From: Marsupella aquatica
Taxonomy: Eukaryota > Marchantiophyta
Assembly: GCA_973895155.1 (NCBI GenBank)
Contig: OZ316892.1
Coordinates: forward strand, 14,942,001-15,006,000
Direction: 5' to 3'
Length of the DNA stretch: 64,000 nt
The notes below the pieces were generated by a model, which had not been told where the DNA came from, made no database searches, and saw only the letters and a list, made by a program, of their open reading frames with translations. Made by a program: the position numbers and the translations under genes. This document shows positions 54,136-64,000 of this stretch, one piece after another. Within the stretch, counting starts at the first letter, position 1. The number at the start of each line of letters is the position of its first letter.

Positions 54136-55612
54136 AGAATAAATGAGAGTCTTAATGTACTCTTACTGTAAGGCCTTTTTCATAATCACTACCCTCAAGG
54201 CCCCTTTAACAAAACGAAAAAGCTGTACTTTGGGTTAATATTTTTGCCCCTCAATTTAAGGAAAACCTACTCCTAGTTAGATCAAAAATTGGTTCAGTTT
54301 TTACCTTAAAGAGTCCCTTGTAAAAGAGAAAAGTTCTAGTTACCTTACTAGATGGCACTGCTCAAAATCTCCTCATCGTCAGATGATAAGCAGATGACCA
54401 TAGATCTCACTAATCGGCCCTTACATTGCAAAAGTTGTCGTACCTTGTGCGCTTAACAATGGGTTATTCCATGTTATAAATTTGTTAGCTCGGTCCCTTA
54501 ACTCTGGATCCAGAATTTAGCCTGAATCCATACCTCACTCCATCGATCACATTCTGAGACGCCATATTAGATTATAGAACTTTGTACTCCACCAGACAGC
54601 TTGTAAAGTGGGTTATAGAGTATCTTTTCGTCGTCCGGTAGGTTGTGAAGATCTATTTTCTGTAAAATCTAGACTCGTGTTTTCAACTTATTCAAGCACT
54701 CCTGATCGTGCTCCAGTCATTTATATCCTGTGAGGCACTCTTAGCAATGATTTAGTTTGTACATTATACATCACACTGTCCAAGACGAGGAGCCCTTTTG
54801 TGTCCTTACCCATAGCAGGACACTGCTCTGCTACAAAACATGAGGTAAAATTTGTAGTGGAAGGGCAGAGGGGAGGTCAAATAACCCTTGGGAGCTTTTA
54901 GAACGTCCATTCATTCCAATTACTAAAGAATACCAGGTTCGTGACCGAACGTTTGTGGTCACAATAGGCTGAAGATACAGTTTGTGACATTTCTGTTTTG
55001 ACCATACAATGCACTACTTCTGAGAATCCGTTTTGGGCCCCTTCGGGTCCCCATCACAACAACTGAACAAAGTTCAGCCAACAATGCACATCCACAAATG
55101 CCTGTGCTTCAGAAAGAAACAGAAATAGGAGATATAAAATGCACATATCACAGATGCCTGTGCTTCTGCACGAAACAGAAATGGAAGACACCACATGAAG
55201 GCAACATTCTTAGGAATTCAACATCTTAACATCTATGTAGTGGTGATACAACACTCTGGAATGTGAGCTACTGTCAAGGACAAGCGGCAGGTGAAGATGA
55301 GCTTCTCGCTGTAGTCAAAGCGTCGATATCTTTACACGAGACTATTGACAAATGTCTTTACATGAGACCATCGGCAAATGTCTAAACCTTGTTCTCAACA
55401 GATTACTAGGCTTCTGCGGCGACAGCGTTTCTCAAAACTTGTACCCTCTTTACTGACCAGTGAGGGTGGCCTCTGTCTGCAAAGATGGCTTGTGGCTTAT
55501 GGGGGGCTTGCTCCCGTTGAAAACAGTGGAAACCGTAAAACTCCTGCATAATAGCTCATAATAGCTGCATAATAGCTGCCCCACCTCTTTAAGTCAACAA
55601 AGATAACGACGC
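54136..55612. other. Intergenic DNA, no gene seen
   Basis: No recognisable coding sequence is present. At about 55110-55190 the phrase CCTGTGCTTC(A/T)G...GAAACAGAAAT is duplicated, and TCTTTACA(C/T)GAGAC follows twice near 55330-55370. The last part is the 3' flank of TOM20. Confidence 0.5.
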
Positions 55613-57733
55613 TTATCTCAGGGATGAAGGAGGAGGTTGAGGAGCAGTCCGAGCTAAACTCATCCACGCGATAATCCCAATGCTCAATACAACCCAGCCC
55701 ATGACATCATATTTGAAGTCGTTATCCTTCTTTTTCTTCTTTGAAACCTGTTTCAGAGGGCCGAGGACAACTAATTCAGCATACATGAGAGCCTTTGCCA
55801 GCAGCCAAAAAGAATTTTTCACCATAAGATTTTTCGCTATTGACAATAGTATCCACTATTTACAATTGGGGACTGATTTGACAGGCATGTGCAAAAAAGA
55901 GGACATATCGCGGACATACTTTCGAGGCTCCTGCGCCCGAGGCACTCCCGCCACCAGCAATTACTTGTTGTGAGGCCAACTGCCGCTGTAACTCTTGGTG
56001 CAGTGAAGGTGCCTGCCAGCGGAAGTAGTCTATAGTTAGTGACTTTTAGACGTAACGATCCACAATATAAATTGAAAACAAGCGCCAAGAAGGCAACCAT
56101 GACGGACACTATAGTGAACGGACAGAAGGAGCATTTGCTGACAAAAGTACCTTTGTAGTCATTTCAAGGGCTTTCTGATAGAGATCATTATCAGGTTCCT
56201 GCACAACATGCCAGAGAACATTGTAACAACTGCCCAGAAGTCAACCGCGAAACCTTCGCCACGTAAACGTTTGAATGACTAGACCCCTGACGAGATTTCT
56301 TTCAAATCGACTCCTAAATACGTCTTAAGCATCTCTCCATATCATGGCAGTCTACAAAACAGCTGCATCTCGTAGTTCTATTAGTTGAATACTATGAGCT
56401 TTACAATTCATCTGGGAAATCTTTTCCAACTTTTTATGCTTAGAGCGGATGCGTACGCGATCATCAAGATTTCACTGATGAGAGGGAAAATAGAACAAAG
56501 GTTTAGACCATGACTCGACCTCGTGTAAACACTCGAAGGGTTGGATCTCACGTTATTAAGCTCACTTGTCTGGATCGCTGCTAAAGACGACTTGGAGTTG
56601 ACACGTTATTATGACACCCTAATGCAAGCATGACTGACTTTTCCACATACCTCCTCCAGCGCCATTTGGAAGCATTTAGCGGCTTTCTTGAAAAATTCAT
56701 TGGATTTATCTGTTTCCGTAACCAGAAATCCTTGAGATGTGTGCGCATTGCCTAAGCACCAGAGTGTATCATGTTTCCTCGGATTAATTCTGAGCGCTTC
56801 TTCCAATTTGGACACCGCCTCTAAAGCAAAACGGAGGGGATAAAGTGGTCAGGAGGGACCCGAAAAAATACAACTCATGGAATGATATACCACAACCGTT
56901 TCCATTTCCCCGATAATGAACGTCAAGAAAAGCAGAGGTTCGCCTATGGCTAATCGTTACCAACTGACATAACCGCAGATCGACACGTACTTTTGCAAAC
57001 AGCGTGGGTTCAAACGCCCTATCACATTCTCGAAAGAATTCTAGCCAGCTCAAGCAGGAGATTCTCAGTCATTCGGACAATAGCTTCTACTAATATTGTG
57101 CAAGAGCCAATTCTGTCTACATGACCTACAAGAAGAGAACAACATGCACAAAGCCCACACGAAAGAAGGAAACGGAATAAAACCTTGAACCATGTCGGCT
57201 GAATCTTGACCCTGGCGAAAGTGCGCTAACTCCAACAATGCTCCTCCCCATCGCGTCAAATTCTGTGAAACAAAATGAAACGCTCGACGAGCTGAAAACA
57301 CTAAGCAGAAGACAGCCTAAAAATCAAGGTACCTTCTGTCATTCGGAAACCGTACCATACATCGAGATAACAAAATTTCTGCCCAAATCTAAAAACTCAA
57401 GAGTCGAAACTGCGCAGATCCCGAGTCATCACTCCACCACTAAGTGTTCTTCTACCGTCCGTCACAATTGCCACAAATAACACCTCACGCCCATGACGAA
57501 ATCTTCCAGCGTCTACGCAAACTTCTAGCAACGATTAGTGCGTCATTTGGCTCGCCTATTTGCCAACGTCCTGCCAGCGACTAGAAACGCAAAATTATAC
57601 AGAGGAGGGACGAAGCAATGTGAGGACTCACGTCGGGATCGGTGGGCGACCGCAAGTAATCCGACGCGGCCTTCTCCCGCGTTTGCTCGAAGAACATGAG
57701 CCTCTCCAGTTCCTCCCGCGGTATGGAGTCCAT
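55613..57733 (-). CDS. TOM20: Mitochondrial import receptor subunit TOM20 (plant type)
   Basis: Six exons splice in phase: 57733-57632, 57262-57184, 56820-56651, 56198-56151, 56012-55920 and 55747-55613 (TAA). They total 627 nt, giving 208 aa, the usual length. The N-terminus [20 protein letters not shown], then [15 protein letters not shown] and the tetratricopeptide-like [20 protein letters not shown] with NAHTSQGF, follow plant TOM20 in order. A Gly-rich linker ([15 protein letters not shown]) and a lysine cluster precede a single C-terminal membrane helix (~178-197, [16 protein letters not shown]). This tail-anchored topology and the reversed order relative to animal TOM20 are hallmarks of the plant receptor, which binds presequences at the outer mitochondrial membrane. 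A frame extending upstream to 57799 starts at TTG, so the ATG at 57733 is used. Confidence 0.96.
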
Positions 57734-59830
57734 TGTGGTATCACTCGACCTGAGCACGTCGAACTTCTCTGCCTCCGAACTCAAGATGGAGATTGACAAA
57801 TGGAGAACCGATCCTGCACTAGGATTGTAGTATGTCTCCCAGCCTCGAGTTTACTACGAGCCTCTCGACAATCTCCTTCGTCAAGAGAGTGTAGTGTTGA
57901 AACAGACCCACAAATCTGCTCCAGTTTATGTCCATGACTCTCCTAGTCTCATACCCTAATCTGACTTTTCCTTGCCTACGTGTCACTGCTACCACTGCCC
58001 TTGCACTCCAATAATAGCAAAAGTCCTGCTCTCTCAAACTGAAACCTCCATGGACCCAAACGTTTGACAAATTGCCAAGATGGACCAGCACAACCCAGAT
58101 GGAGTACAAAAAATAATTCTTTGTACTCAGAAAGCACTATTCTTTTGTAAAAAAAATAGTAATTCTGGTCAGTGACCTGGTCTGCCCAGGCTGCAAGGTT
58201 CATGGGAGTGGATCCAAGCAACAACACGTACTTCCCCTGTTCCCCTCGGGCATCCTCGGTTCTTCATTTGAGGGCAGCCTGCCTGCAAAGCTGGGATACC
58301 TGTTTCATCGTCCCTCAAACGCGGCTTGACCCGGTCGGGACTTGAGGACTCCTAGAATGAGAGTGACCCTGCCATCCACTCCCAAATCTAAAACTTGAGG
58401 GCTGCCCTCAAGTGATGAAAGACCAAGATTACCTCCAAGAGTTTAGGAGATTTGAGGGTAGGGACCATAAACCTGGTTTGAGGGGTGATGAAATAGAGCC
58501 CTATTGTTAGAATGGAAAACTTGTAATACTTTAGACCTAGGTTCCATGGATGTGGCAAAGCAGGTACTAGGGGCTCCAAACATGTAAGGTCAAATGATAT
58601 GGTGCAAGGTTGCAGCAGATATGGAGGGTGATAGAATATATACATACAAGGGCACAGCTAGGCTACCCAAATAATGTACAGTAATTGCACCAACCTTTGT
58701 ATATTAACATTAAGATGACATTCATAATAGGGTGGGAGGCGGGATACCCAACCCCCCCTGCCCATTGTACATCGCTTTTAGGGGGCATTATGTGTGAATC
58801 AGGTGAGATGCGTCTTACTCAAGGAAGTGTTGGTTGTTAAGTAAAACGTCTATTACTCATAAGACAGCATGCACAAGTACAACATTCACCAAATGCACAA
58901 GTAATTGACAGAGTATATGTGCGATTCATCTCACTAGAAACACACAAGAGAATTTTATTGAATTCTAAGTTTTGTATTCATATCTAGTCTCCACGGTCTA
59001 AGCTCTTCCTATCTCCTAACTGATTTCATAACAATGAGCCTAAGTTCCACTCACTAACTAAGTCCTCATAGTGTAGTAGTTGCATATTTAAGTGTAACCA
59101 AACACTTGACAATGGCTCGACAAGTTACGGTTACAAAGTAACTCTAGACCTAACAATAAACATCTAACATTGGTTATCTCCTTGGACCTTGGTTGGCCCC
59201 TTTGAGACCTTAATTGAACCCTCTCTTCTGCCTGGCACAAGTCCCTTGGGAACCTTGATAGTATTTCCCCTTGTGGGCTACCGTAAAGTATTGCATACCC
59301 AATTGCATGCTCCAGCCGAGGATGATCTTATTTTTTACTCCATGGCAAAAAAGACCTATTATACTTTGAAACATTTTGAGGCAAGCAAAGTCTACTGTAG
59401 GCTTGGTTAGTTTAATTTGGGGCATTACATCACATCCTTACTTTTCTCCAGGTGACAATTAAAGAGCTTGATTGTAGCATGCCCAAAGCCTGAGGATACT
59501 ATCCAGACAGAGTCTTGGTGAATAGTGGAAGTAGCCCCAAAAGCCCAAAACATTCATAACTTTCATTTCTTTCAAGGCATTATTGCTTGAAGCAAATATC
59601 ATTGTCTTTAGTTTGATTATGCATTGCGGACTAAGAACCCATAGGGAGCAAGTTCCAATAGATTGAAGATTGGTGTTGGATTGAAGGGATTCCTCTTGTT
59701 CTCAGCCACTTAGGGGTGATAAAAATTGTGATTTGCAACTTTCGGTGAAGATTGGTAGTCCCTAGATCAAGATATCAAAAACCATCCAAGGAGTAGACAA
59801 CACCAAGACAGGGTCATATCTTTGGATCTG
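57734..59830. other. Divergent intergenic region, first part
   Basis: This is DNA upstream of TOM20. Minus-strand frames at 57819-58227 overlap in two phases and resemble no family. Further on the DNA is AT-rich, with a C-run near 58754-58760. A weakly protein-like frame (59189-59425, either strand) could be a retrotransposon scrap, but no reverse transcriptase or integrase motif is visible. Confidence 0.4.
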
Positions 59831-60100
59831 ATCTTGCTGTGTTATCTTGGACATAACAGAATATCTGGGATGCTAGGGAGGGAGTGTGTTGTGAAAGTTT
59901 AAGGGAACACATAGCTTCTTACAAACAGACCTTATGGCAGATTGACTTGAAAATTATTAGGTGTACAAAGATCTTGCTCTGTTATCTTGGACATAACATA
60001 ATATCTGGGATGCTAGGGAGGAAGTGTGTTGTGAAAGTTTGAGGGAACACATAGCTTCTTACAAACAGACCTTATGGCAGATTGACTGGAAAATTATTAG
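59831..60100. repeat. 141 bp tandem duplication
   Basis: A unit beginning ATCTTGCT(G/C)TGTTATCTTGG at 59831 is repeated from 59972 with only about six differences through AAATTATTAG at 60100. The second copy lacks the last ~12 bp. The sequence is non-coding. The period equals that of the ASPM repeat by coincidence; the sequences are unrelated. Confidence 0.95.
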
Positions 60101-62111
60101 AACATAAAAGTTAGAAGCTAAGCTTTTTCATGCCTAGAATACTAGAAAATGGCGCTTTGATAGACCACAGAGAAACTGAAGCACATATGGACCTTTATGT
60201 TTAAGTATCAAAGATAGCTCCTAACAACTTTTGGAGAGAGTAAAGTATGGACAGTGAGTGATGGAATGGTTGCTAGAAATTCATAATCAATTCTTTGTGA
60301 AAACTTGTTGGAAAGATCATTCCAACCTGCTTCTGATGGGCCCAAGAAGAGCCAGTTCGGAAACATGGAAAAGGAATATATTGAAAGTCAAAGTTTGCCA
60401 TTGGAAACTTTTTGAAATGTGAATGGTGTCAAGAGTGAAATCCCAAAAGGTGTCACGATCCACGAGGGGTGCATGCTTCAGGGCTTGGTCCATGGGAGCA
60501 TCACTTTCTAGACCACAACATTGGAAAGATGTTCACATCATCTGCAAAAAAACCTGCATAGAAGGTCTGAGATTATTATTTGTTTAGATAGCACATTTCC
60601 TTAGTTAAAATGCTCACATTTTGTTGGCTGTAAAAATGTATGTTATCTATTGGTCAGGAGCAGTTAGGTCGAATATTGTGGTTCATTGGAACATTCATGT
60701 ATACAGTATTACTAGTCACCTCAATACGTAGACTTTCCTACTATATCCCACAAAATTGTTGTAATCAAGTGGATCCCAAAGTTGAAAGATCACCAAACCT
60801 TGTCCATAGCTTAAGAGAAATTAATTCCCCAGCAAAGTGAGGGCTCTAGATAGATAGTAGTGCTGTCTAACCTTTAGTACGCAGGGGAAAACAAAGGGTG
60901 ATAGGGGAACTTTATTAGTGACAGGGGAAATGCCAGGTTAATCAAAATGTCCAGGTGAAATGGGTATATATTATTGTGTATCATGAATAAGAAACCAGGG
61001 TCCACTTTTCACCTTGCCTTGCCAAGACTAACATACTTTAACTTTTCATTGAAAAGTATAATAAGATAATCCAGATACTATTGATCTCACTGCTTAATAA
61101 GCAAGGAAGGCGAGAGCTGGAAAAACCAGTGAAGTGTGAAGTGTGAGACTTCTTTCTGAGCACGTGAAGTATGTGTCTCTGCCTTTTGGAATTCCCGGTA
61201 TTATTCTATTCTTATTACTTTCACTAGGAGCAATGAAATGTCCTTAAAATCCTCGATAAATCATCTGACGGGCTAGAGTCGTCACTCCTACTTCTTACTT
61301 TGCACGAATGAAAAAGCGGAGGAGGGAAAGAAAAGAAGCCCCGATGGCATGGATTTGAATGTTGACGAGTAATACATGGACCAATGTAAGTTAGATGGAC
61401 CGTCCTAAAGCCTCCGTTTAAACTCATATAGTATCTTTCACGTGTCTCAATGTTTCCAGTCCTGAATGATGTCTTCTGCGCTCCTCTCCACAAGTCGAGT
61501 CGTAAAGAACTCTCGTGCTGTTCTCGAGCTTTCAGTTCGGTCGTGGAGAAAGGCCGGTCGCCATAAGTCCTTGCTGCCCCGCCCTCCCCTCTGGTGTGAG
61601 CTCTGTCACTTCTCACTGCAGACTTGGAAATCTTTTCCTACCTTTTTGGATCCCGCGAGATTTTTTTCAATGTTTCTCGTTGGTGCTGGGAGCCTGATCT
61701 TCCATCGTTGTTAGCCCAGGAGAAAGACGCGATCACGGACACCCGTTCTCTCCATGAATTCCAGCATCAGGTGTAGACATTCTTTTGTTGATCCTTGTAC
61801 TACTTCGTGTTACTGAGCGAGAACAATGTGCAGTACTCGGAGCCTAGTGTTGCAAGTTGAGGGAAGGTTTGGGACAGTGCTTTTCAGAATTATGGCGATC
61901 CACGACCAGTAGACGAAGTCCTTGGTTCGGCGCTTCACAACAGTGGATTCTCTTTCAAAGTAGGAGCTGCAGGTTTACATATCTGACGGCATTGTGGCTG
62001 ACCTGGTTACTGACAAGAGAAATTATTTACTTTCATGAACTTGGCCAAAATGGAACCGCCATCACAGCAATTGTTTCGTACCTTGTAGTATTGAATCCTT
62101 GTATCATTTCC
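60101..62111. other. Intergenic DNA and upstream region of the ABCB transporter gene
   Basis: The dispersed string GGTCCATGGGAGCATCACTTTCTA recurs at about 60488, followed by GACCACAACATTGG, whose inverse precedes the copy at about 7725. From 61200 onward GC content rises and the sequence probably holds the ABCB promoter and 5' untranslated region. An in-frame extension of the first ABCB exon to 61857 starts at TTG rather than ATG. Confidence 0.4.
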
Positions 62112-64000
62112 ATGGGTACTGCATCAGCTCGTGTGGTCGTTTGGCGGAGTTTCTCTTCTGGAGCCTTACGGGGATCGAAGGGTCAGCAGCAGGTGAGTAC
62201 TGATGTGACTAGAGGTTGCATCCTCCAGCTAAATTATGGTAGAGACCTACGCAAGTTACCTTTAGCAGGCATGGCTGTTCACCGAGCTTGTAAACTAAAA
62301 TTGTGTGGAGGAAAGCGGGAGAGTTTGACGGATTTGCTCAATAAAACATTGATACGAAGGACGAAGTATCTCAACGCCTCTGGATCTCTAGGGCAATTAC
62401 AGCTTTGGAGTGTCGGATTCATTTCTCCATTACCACAGCGCAGATTGGTGGTCCCTGTTGTCTGTAATGCTCACAGCTTTTCCGCGGCTAATCACGGTCA
62501 AAACGGGGGAGCATTCGAGAAACACGCGGATATACCCGGTGCAGCAGCTGGAGGGGAGAAGAATCTTTTCGGTAGGGCGGATCGGTTGGATGTATTTTAT
62601 GCCCAATTAGTGGGAATTCTAAGGGTAATTCTGTCCTTTTTGCCGCACGGAAGCTGGTGGGATGTCGGTGACGAGGAATTCGATCAGGAAAATACGACTT
62701 CGATCACTTTCAAGGATGCAATGTTGCGGCTTTGGGTGCTCATTTCTCCCGACAAATTAGTCATCGTGACGGCATTCATTGCCCTCGTCATCGCAGCTGT
62801 AAGTTTCGTGGAAAATTTGGTCGTCCATAAAGGATGTGATTGCGTAGCAGCACGGAAACAATGGAAGGGGAGAATGCATCTAGCCCTGGTTTCTAACCAA
62901 GCGTTTGATATTGCCGTGCTCGTATGTTCACGATACCGTCGCGGGGCTATAGGTCTCAGGCTTCTTCGTGGTTTTAAAAGGAGTGTCGTAGCTCGAACTC
63001 ATTTTCTCTCTACCCGTTCTTCCAGTTATCAGAGGTCACGATTCCACATTTCGTAGCAGCGACAATATTCGCAGCTCAAAGTGGATTGACGGAACAGTTT
63101 TACAGTAATGCAAAACTATTAGCTGCCATGAGCTGCACTTATGGTCTCTTCAGGTGAGTCAATAATTCGAGAGTAGGTAGCATCTTTGATCATTTTGCAG
63201 TTTGAAGACTCCTCATCAGCCACCGATGGATATATCCGAAGGTTGTTGCGTTTGCTCCTCCTGATGTAGCCTCAATTCAGGGTTTATACATATTTTTTCC
63301 CTACAGACTTTCACGTCCTGAGCCTTTGAATTGTCGTGAATCTTGGATACAGTGGGCTGCGTGGTGGATGTTTCGCAATTGCCAATCAAATATTGGTGAG
63401 ATCAATGTTCGCTTTTATGGCAATTATGTCTGGTACATCTCTTCGTAGCTCAGTTTATCACCTCCTTTATGTAGTGCTTGTGGTCTTAAGTTCATGATGT
63501 ATTGGTGTAGAATCATCTCGTGGCTAACATCTTTACCTTTACACGGGTTAGGTCGTCAGTAAGACGCGCCTGAATTCCTTACTCAAGATTAAAGCAGAGA
63601 AAAACTCTGAAGATCTTCGTGGAATATCGGTGTTGTTGTAGATGAGGAGAATGAGGGAGAAACTTTTTACAAATTTGCTGAACCAGGTGTGGATCTCTAC
63701 GAAACATTGAGATCAATGCCAATTATTATCGCCGATTATTAGTCTCAACTCAGTCAGAAGCTTTGAGATGTGTGCAATTGCCGAGAACAGAAAATATTGG
63801 CTTGTGCAACTAGTGGTTGTTCCCAATTCAAGACGTCAATAGACTAGTTATTGACAAGGAATGGAAGCTTGTGTTCTCTAGAACGGTGATGTTTTCAATT
63901 ATTTGTGTTATGGTGCGGTCTTCCGATCAGCTGGTTTGCTTGTTCCAAGGAAACTAGACGGTTAATATATCTCTTGCGGGTTATTTCCAGGACATTGTAT
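62112..64000 (+). CDS. ABCB26: Half-size ABC transporter, ABCB26/TAP-like, 5' part (truncated by window end)
   Basis: Exons 62112-62798, 63026-63153, 63353-63395, 63642-63686 and 63991 onward join in phase. Exon 1 starts MGTASARVVVWRSFSSGALR, a Ser/Arg-rich sequence suited to a plastid or mitochondrial transit peptide, and continues about 200 residues with little recognisable conservation. The transmembrane domain begins at LRLWVLISPDKLVIVTAFIA. It continues LSEVTIPHFVAATIFAAQSG, SGLRGGCFAIANQIL, MRRMREKLFTNLLNQ, and DIV as the window ends. This order matches the first membrane segments of plant ABCB26 (TAP1 in Arabidopsis), a chloroplast-located half transporter. The nucleotide-binding domain lies beyond the window. 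Two exons of 43 and 45 nt are unusually short but supported by flanking splice signals and by the conserved protein pattern. Confidence 0.85.

Noticed and set aside
59189-59425. Possible retrotransposon peptide
   Set aside because: No reverse transcriptase, integrase, protease or LTR signature is visible, and both strands give similar frames.
63551-63740. Frames reading VVSKTRLNSLLK and IGVVVDEENEGETFYKF in the ABCB region
   Set aside because: The third frame at 63642-63686 gives MRRMREKLFTNLLNQ with proper splice sites and joins to DIV at 63991, matching the ABCB transmembrane segment, so the others are intronic noise.

Overview
This is nuclear DNA from a plant. The genes are intron-rich, with GT-AG introns of about 80 to 2,000 bp, no operons and no ribosome binding sites. 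Seven protein genes of plant type can be reconstructed exon by exon, most with reading frames that close exactly. One of them encodes the ciliary protein IFT46, which points to a land plant with flagellated sperm, most likely a seed-free plant such as a moss or liverwort. The short introns and moderate GC favour a bryophyte. I cannot name the species.

Layout. About 3.0-5.4 kb (minus): mitochondrial ATP synthase 24 kDa subunit, 6 exons, 243 aa. About 5.5-13.8 kb: no firm gene; transposon and repeat remnants, including a hAT-like MITE and two inverted copies of a ~260 bp repeat. 13.9-14.4 kb (minus): hypothetical 171 aa ORF. About 17.2-18.95 kb (plus): C-terminal five exons of IFT46. 20.3-30.8 kb (minus): ASPM-type spindle protein with a calponin-homology region, about 25 IQ-like motifs (five in a 141 bp tandem array) and an armadillo-like C-terminus. 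31-35 kb: repeats. 35.3-41.6 kb (minus): mitochondrial-type FAD monooxygenase, 11 exons, 751 aa, with one probable GC-AG intron. 43.6-49.1 kb (minus): XEG113-type GT77 arabinosyltransferase, 13 exons, 634 aa. 49.2-55.6 kb: intergenic, with a hAT-like MITE and a 744 bp fold-back element. 55.6-57.7 kb (minus): TOM20, 6 exons, 208 aa. 57.8-62.1 kb: intergenic with tandem repeats. 62.1-64.0 kb (plus): 5' part of a half-size ABCB transporter of the organellar ABCB26/TAP type, cut by the window end.

The genes are separate transcription units doing housekeeping jobs: mitochondrial energy and import (ATP synthase subunit, TOM20), organellar redox and transport (monooxygenase, ABCB), wall glycoprotein or root-hair-type arabinosylation (XEG113), and microtubule biology (IFT46 and ASPM, arranged tail to tail). 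I see no biosynthetic cluster, defence island or other new multi-gene system. The most unusual content is the recent IQ-repeat amplification in ASPM and the resolved transposon insertions with target-site duplications.
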